DNA of 59,371 bases from Curtobacterium sp. HSID17257 (GTDB taxonomy: Bacteria; Actinomycetota; Actinomycetes; Actinomycetales; Microbacteriaceae). The notes beneath the pieces are model-generated. The model worked only from the letters and a program-made list of their open reading frames with translations, was not told the DNA's origin and did no database searches. Shown piece by piece: positions 55,031 to 59,371 of the stretch. Position numbers and translations under genes: made by a program. The stretch is from assembly GCF_003989515.1 (NCBI RefSeq), contig NZ_RBLU01000010.1:1-59371 (forward strand), in the 5' to 3' direction. The first letter of the stretch is position 1. Each line of letters opens with the position of its first letter.

Positions 55031-55375
55031 GTGTTCGATTCCGTGACGAGCGTCGCGCTGCAGAGCGCGCTCGACGGGCTGTCGCTGCGGCAGCGCACCA
55101 TCGCGAACAACGTCGCGAACATCAACACGCCGAACTACCACGCCGAGAAGGTGCGCTTCGAGGACGCCCTCGCGCAGTCGATCGTGCACGGTGACGGGCA
55201 CACGACGCCGACCGTCGCGCGCAGCCTCGAGCCGACGAACGAGATCGGCAACAACGTGAACCTCGACCAGGAGACCCTGTCGAACGTCGACACGGTCCTG
55301 CGGTACCAGTTCGCCACCCAGGCGGTCGGCGGCGAGGCCACGGCCCTCCGCGCAGCGATGCGGACGAACTCGTGA
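55031..55375 (+). CDS. flgB: Flagellar proximal rod protein FlgB
   Basis: 114 residues. LQSALDGLSLRQRTIANNVANINTPNYHAEKV (about residues 10-41) is the rod-family signature; the end TVLRYQFATQAVGGEATALRAAM is the C-terminal helix. First gene of flgB-flgC-fliE-fliF-fliG-fliH. GTG start with GAGGGG about 10 nt upstream; stop overlaps flgC (GTGA). Confidence 0.92.
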   Translation: MFDSVTSVALQSALDGLSLRQRTIANNVANINTPNYHAEKVRFEDALAQSIVHGDGHTTPTVARSLEPTNEIGNNVNLDQETLSNVDTVLRYQFATQAVGGEATALRAAMRTNS

Positions 55376-55767
55376 CGACCTTCGACGCGATCGGCATCGC
55401 GAGCACCGGCATGACCGTGCACCGGAAGTGGCTCGACGCGATCTCGGACAACATCGCGAACGTCAACACCGTGCGGTCCATGGACGACTCCGCGTTCCAG
55501 GCCCGCTACGTCGAGGTGCAGGAGGGTGCCGGCACGTCCGGCGCCTACGTCAAGGGCGCGGCGTTCGGCAGCGCCGCCGGCCGTGTGACCTACGACCCGG
55601 ACAACCCGCTCGCGAACGCCGAAGGGTACGTCCGCATGCCGGACATCGACCTCGGTACGCAGATGGCGGACCTCATCATGGCCCAGCGCGGCTACCAGGC
55701 GAACGCCGCCGTGGTCGACCGTGCCAAGACCGCCTACGAGGCGGCACTGCAGATCGGGAAGAACTGA
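55372..55767 (+). CDS. flgC: Flagellar proximal rod protein FlgC
   Basis: 131 residues. IASTGMTVHRKWLDAISDNIANVNTV (about residues 9-34), GRVTYDPDNPLANAEGYVRMPDID and LIMAQRGYQANAAVVDRAK. Rod component next to FlgB. Coupled at both ends (GTGA with flgB, TGATG with fliE). Confidence 0.93.
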   Translation: MTTFDAIGIASTGMTVHRKWLDAISDNIANVNTVRSMDDSAFQARYVEVQEGAGTSGAYVKGAAFGSAAGRVTYDPDNPLANAEGYVRMPDIDLGTQMADLIMAQRGYQANAAVVDRAKTAYEAALQIGKN

Positions 55768-56138
55768 TGCCCATCGACGCCCTGAACGGTGTGACCACCA
55801 ACGCCATGACCCGCGCCTTCGCGGGTGCCGCCGACGCCGCGACCGGTACCGGCGCGCTCGGCGGTGCCGCGGGAGCCGGAGCGGCGGGCGACGGTGCGGT
55901 CCAGCCGACCGCCGGCGGTGACGGCTTCGCGGCGAGCCTCGGCAACGCGGTCGACGGGCTGCAGCAGCTGCAGAGCAACTCGAAGACCCTGGCGCTCAAG
56001 GCTGTCACGGGCAACCTGGACGACATCCACGACGCCACGATCGCGTCCACCCGCGCCCAGGTCACCCTCGAGCTCGTCGCCGCCGTCCGCAACAAGGGCG
56101 TCGACGCGTTCAACGAGATCATGCGGATGCAGGCCTGA
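55767..56138 (+). CDS. fliE: Flagellar hook-basal body protein FliE
   Basis: 123 residues. Ala/Gly-rich start, then FAASLGNAVDGLQQLQSNSKTLALKAVTG and C-terminal TRAQVTLELVAAVRNKGVDAFNEIMRMQA, the FliE family end. Links the MS ring to the rod. TGATG overlaps on both sides. Confidence 0.92.
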   Translation: MPIDALNGVTTNAMTRAFAGAADAATGTGALGGAAGAGAAGDGAVQPTAGGDGFAASLGNAVDGLQQLQSNSKTLALKAVTGNLDDIHDATIASTRAQVTLELVAAVRNKGVDAFNEIMRMQA

Positions 56139-57814
56139 TGCCCGCCGCGATGCAGAACACGTGGGGGCGCATCGTCGCCTACGTGAAGGGGTTCTCCGCC
56201 GCACAGCGCACCATCGCGCTGATCGGTGTCGCCGCACTCGTGCTCGGCGGCATCGCGCTCGCGAGCTGGCTCGGCAAGGCGTCCTACGCGCCGCTCTTCA
56301 CCGGGCTGGCGGCGGCGGACGCGAGCTCGATCACTGACCAGCTGACGACCGACGGTGTGCCGTACCAGCTGACCGACGGCGGTGCGACGATCCTCGTGCC
56401 GCAGGACAAGGTGTACTCGGAGCGGCTCAAGGCGGCGTCGAACAACCTGCCGTCGTCGAACGAGGGCGGCTACTCGCTGCTCGACAAGATGGGCGTGACG
56501 AGCTCGGAGTTCCAGCAGGACGTGACCTACAAGCGCGCGATCGAGGGCGAGCTCGCGAAGACGATCTCGTCGATGGACGGCGTGAAGGCCGCGACCGTGC
56601 AGCTCGCGATCCCGGAGAAGACCGTGTTCGTCGCCGAGGAGAAGGACCCGACGGCGTCGGTGTTCGTGGCGACCGAGAACGGCGCGCAGCTCACCACCGA
56701 CCAGGTGCAGTCGATCGTGCACCTGACGAGCGCAGCGGTCGAGGGCATGCAGCCCACCGACGTCTCCGTCGTCGACCAGAAGGGCCAGACCCTTTCCGCG
56801 GTCGGGACCGGCGCGACCGGCAGCGGCGCGGACCAGGCGGCCGACTACGACGCGAGCACCCGGAAGAAGATCCAGGACCTGCTCGACACGACGCTCGGCC
56901 CGGGAAACGCCAGCGTGGTCGTCTCGGCGACGATGAACCAGCAGTCCGGCACCCGGACGTCGGAGAGCTTCGCCCAGCCGACGAGCGGTCCGGTCGCCCT
57001 GAACGAGTCGAGCACGACCGAGCAGTACGGCTCCGGCTCCGGCGCGGGTGCCGGCGCGACCGGCGTGCTCGGCCCGGACAACATCGCGGTCCCGAACGGC
57101 ACCGCCGGCGGCACGAACGCGAACGGCACGGCCACCGGCGACGACGGCTACAAGAACGAGTCGGCGACCAAGAACAACGCCGTCGACAAGACCACCGAGA
57201 CGACGCAGATCCCCGCGGGCGGTGTCGAGCGGCAGACGATCTCGGTCGCCCTGAACTCCCGCGCGGACTCCGTGCAGAACGCCAACCTGCAGAGCATCAA
57301 CGACCTCGTGTCCGCAGCTGCCGGTGCCGACAACACCCGCGGTGACCAGGTCCGCGTCGCGATGATGGACTTCGACGACTCCGCCGCGAAGGACGCCGCG
57401 AAGGCCCTCGAGGAGCAGCAGCAGACCGAGCAGCAGCAGGCGATGTGGTCGGCCATCCGCACCGCCGGCATCGTGCTCGCGGTCCTCGCCGCCGCGATCG
57501 TGCTCGCGATCGTGCTCGCCCGCCGTGCCCGTCGTCAGTCCCGCGAGGCCGTGGACGTCGGCGAGCTCGACGTCTTCGCCGGTGAGACCTTCGAGCTGCC
57601 GCTCGGCGCGGACGACCTGGCGATCCCGGCCGTCGAGCCGGAGACCGTCGCGCTGCCGACCCTGCCGCACGACGACGCCCCGACCGAGGTGCTGACCACC
57701 GACGAGATCAGTGCCGAACGTCGCCGTCAGGAGATCTCCGCACTCGCCGAGCGCGACCCGAAGCGCACCGCCGACCTGCTCCGCGGACTCCTCGACGACC
57801 GGTCGCCGGTGTGA
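56138..57814 (+). CDS. fliF: Flagellar MS-ring protein FliF
   Basis: 558 residues. One membrane helix near residues 22-44 (TIALIGVAALVLGGIALASW), the YscJ/FliF ring domain (PLFTGLAAADASSI ... VPYQLTDGGATILVP), a Thr/Gly-rich periplasmic stretch, a second helix near residues 442-466 (AGIVLAVLAAAIVLAIVLA) and a cytoplasmic tail that binds FliG. Coupled to fliE and fliG. Confidence 0.95.
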   Translation: MPAAMQNTWGRIVAYVKGFSAAQRTIALIGVAALVLGGIALASWLGKASYAPLFTGLAAADASSITDQLTTDGVPYQLTDGGATILVPQDKVYSERLKAASNNLPSSNEGGYSLLDKMGVTSSEFQQDVTYKRAIEGELAKTISSMDGVKAATVQLAIPEKTVFVAEEKDPTASVFVATENGAQLTTDQVQSIVHLTSAAVEGMQPTDVSVVDQKGQTLSAVGTGATGSGADQAADYDASTRKKIQDLLDTTLGPGNASVVVSATMNQQSGTRTSESFAQPTSGPVALNESSTTEQYGSGSGAGAGATGVLGPDNIAVPNGTAGGTNANGTATGDDGYKNESATKNNAVDKTTETTQIPAGGVERQTISVALNSRADSVQNANLQSINDLVSAAAGADNTRGDQVRVAMMDFDDSAAKDAAKALEEQQQTEQQQAMWSAIRTAGIVLAVLAAAIVLAIVLARRARRQSREAVDVGELDVFAGETFELPLGADDLAIPAVEPETVALPTLPHDDAPTEVLTTDEISAERRRQEISALAERDPKRTADLLRGLLDDRSPV

Positions 57815-58860
57815 ACGCCCTCGTCCCGGTCCCCGCCGGCAGCGGGGCGGCCGAGCGCACCCTGACCGGCGCGCAGAAGGTCGCGCTCATCCTCATGCAG
57901 ATGGAGACCGAGCGCGCCGCCGAGGTGATGAAGCAGTTCACCGAGCTCGAGGCCGAGGAGATCAGCGCGGAGATCGTCCGGATGCGCCGCGTCGACGACA
58001 GCGTCGTGGACCGCACGATGAGCGAGTTCCACCGCATCACACAGCGCGGGCGCGTGCAGAAGCGCGGCGGCAAGGACGCCGCGCTCGGGCTGCTCGAGGC
58101 GTCGTTCGGCTCCGAGCGCGCCGCGGGCGTGATGGACCGGCTGGCGTCGAACCTCGCCGGGCAGTCCTTCGAGTTCCTCGACGACGCCGAGCCCGGCCAG
58201 GTCGTCAGCCTGCTCGAGGGCGAGCTGCCGCAGACCATCGCGCTCGTGCTCGCGCACCTGCGCCCCGGGCAGGCGAGCGCGGTGCTCGCCGGTGTCGACG
58301 ACCGCGTGCGGACCGACGTCGCCCAGGCGTTCGCGACGATGGGCACTGCCACCCCGGAGGCCGTCGGGATCGTCGCCGGGGTCCTCCGGCAGCGCGCCGG
58401 TGCCGTGGTGTCCCCGCGCGAGAGCGTCGAGGTCGTCGGCGGCATCGCACCCCTCGTCGAGATCATCAACCGCTCGGACGTCGCCACCGAGAAGGCCGTG
58501 CTCGACGGCCTCGAGGCGCGGGACCCGGAGCTCGCCGAGGACATCCGCTCGCGCATGCTCACCTTCGAGGACATCGTCAAGCTCGAGTCCCGCGACATCC
58601 AGCAGGTCCTGCGCGGCATCGACTCGAAGCTCCTCGCGACCGCCATGAAGGGCGCGCCGGCCCCGGTCGTCGAGACCATCCGCGCGAACGTCTCCGAGCG
58701 CAACCGCCAGCTGCTGGACGACGAGCTGCAGGCCATGGGCCCGGTCCGCGTCTCGCAGGTCGAGGAAGCGCGCGCCGAGGTGGTCCGCTCCGTCCGCGAG
58801 CTCGAGGCCGAGGGCACCATCACCGTCCACCGCGCCGAGGAGGACGAGCTCGTTGACTGA
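57811..58860 (+). CDS. fliG: Flagellar motor switch protein FliG
   Basis: 349 residues. FliG-N (TGAQKVALILMQMETERAAEVMKQF, about residues 17-41), FliG-M (PQTIALVLAHLRPGQASAVLAGV) and FliG-C with the charged torque helix (LLATAMKGAPAPVVETIRANVSERNRQLLDDELQAMGPVRVSQVEEA). C-ring rotor component that contacts stator and FliF. GTG overlaps the fliF stop (GTGA). Confidence 0.95.
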   Translation: MNALVPVPAGSGAAERTLTGAQKVALILMQMETERAAEVMKQFTELEAEEISAEIVRMRRVDDSVVDRTMSEFHRITQRGRVQKRGGKDAALGLLEASFGSERAAGVMDRLASNLAGQSFEFLDDAEPGQVVSLLEGELPQTIALVLAHLRPGQASAVLAGVDDRVRTDVAQAFATMGTATPEAVGIVAGVLRQRAGAVVSPRESVEVVGGIAPLVEIINRSDVATEKAVLDGLEARDPELAEDIRSRMLTFEDIVKLESRDIQQVLRGIDSKLLATAMKGAPAPVVETIRANVSERNRQLLDDELQAMGPVRVSQVEEARAEVVRSVRELEAEGTITVHRAEEDELVD

Positions 58861-59371
58861 CGTCACCGTCCAGCGCGTCGCGTTCCCGGTGCTCGGGAAC
58901 GCAACCACCCGCGACCTCGCAGCGGCCGCCGACGTGCGCGGCCACGCCGCCGGGTACGCCGCGGGCCTCCGTGCCGCGCAGGCCGAGACCGCCACGCTGC
59001 ACGCCCGGCTCGAGGCCGAGCACGCCCAACGACTCGCCGCGCTGCAGGCCGAGACGGTCCGCCGCGTCCAGGTGCTCGACGCCGCCACGAACGCGATGCT
59101 CTCCCAGGTCGCGCCGGTCCTGCGTGACGCCGAGGAGTCCCTGGTCGACGCGGCCCTCGACCTGGCCGAGGCCGTCGTGGGGCACGTGATCCGGTCGGGT
59201 CGCCACGACGCCGTGACCGGCGACGACGACGGCCTGGAGGCACTCCACACCCCCGGCGCGGAGGCCACCGTCCGACGTGCGCTCGCCTCGGTCGACGCAG
59301 CGGTCCCGGTGTCGGTCCGGCTCAGTCCCGCCGACGCCGCCCGCGTCGCCGACCTCGCGCTCCCCGTCCCC
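58853..59371 (+). CDS. fliH: Flagellar assembly protein FliH, N-terminal part (cut by window edge)
   Basis: 173 codons to the window end without a stop. TTG at 58853 overlaps the fliG stop by 8 bp and has GGAGGA 8 nt upstream. AADVRGHAAGYAAGLRAAQAETATLHARLEAEHAQRLAALQAE is the Gly-x3-Gly plus coiled-coil front of FliH, followed by DAALDLAEAVVGHVIR, the start of the FliH/HrpE domain. Regulates the export ATPase FliI, expected next. Position after fliG supports the call. Confidence 0.82.
   Translation, partial: MTDVTVQRVAFPVLGNATTRDLAAAADVRGHAAGYAAGLRAAQAETATLHARLEAEHAQRLAALQAETVRRVQVLDAATNAMLSQVAPVLRDAEESLVDAALDLAEAVVGHVIRSGRHDAVTGDDDGLEALHTPGAEATVRRALASVDAAVPVSVRLSPADAARVADLALPVP

Overview
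The window is a GC-rich (about 70 percent) actinobacterial chromosome segment. Gene content and order (pepA/PAC2/MFS/sigA/murT-gatD; sepH/DUF4193/DUF3093/dut/DUF3710/DUF3159/acnA/dxs; RNase D/DUF3000; a polar-flagellum-type locus) point to the family Microbacteriaceae, most likely Curtobacterium or a close relative. This is judged from recalled family knowledge, not from a search.

Layout. 0-6.2 kb: pepA start (cut by the window edge), a PAC2 protein, an MFS transporter, the primary sigma factor, and a MurT/GatD-like pair. 6.2-13.7 kb: a small zinc-binding protein, an acyltransferase that looks inserted, convergent parE and parC, and an alkaline-phosphatase-superfamily protein. 13.8-23.2 kb: the SepH division factor, dUTPase, several conserved actinobacterial proteins of unknown function, aconitase and DXS. 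23.4-29.9 kb: a fatty-acid oxidation pair (fadA/fadB-like), RNase D, DUF3000 and a divergent alpha/beta hydrolase. 30.1-32.4 kb: three linked genes that look like orphan immunity proteins. 32.5-36.6 kb: SufE/sulfurtransferase, a ZapE-type ATPase and the ammonium transporter Amt behind GlnR-like boxes. 36.6-41.8 kb: a type VII-secretion-style polymorphic toxin locus with an RNase A-like toxin tip and CdiI-type immunity genes; two of its reading frames carry in-frame stops and its distal half has low GC. 42.0-46.6 kb: aldo/keto reductase, ChaB, a FabH-like ketosynthase and two conserved hypothetical proteins. 46.8-59.4 kb: flagellar genes. fliW-flgL-flgK-flgN run leftward; fliA, fliC, fliD, fliS, a fliT-like gene, flgB, flgC, fliE, fliF, fliG and fliH (cut) run rightward.

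Three things stand out. (1) The GatD-like subunit has lost the nucleophilic cysteine and the histidine of its glutaminase site, and its MurT partner has no cysteine at all, so no zinc ribbon. In a family whose B-type peptidoglycan uses the D-Glu alpha-carboxyl for cross-linking, this pair is unlikely to make D-isoglutamine and may do something new. (2) Two families of dispersed intergenic palindromes recur, one at gene 3' ends and one in the flagellar region. (3) Many genes have a TANNNT box exactly 6-7 nt before an ATG or GTG, the signature of leaderless transcripts; in one place two such boxes overlap head to head. Two FliA-type promoters (TAAC-N15-GCCGA[GC]AG) precede fliC and the flgB basal-body operon.
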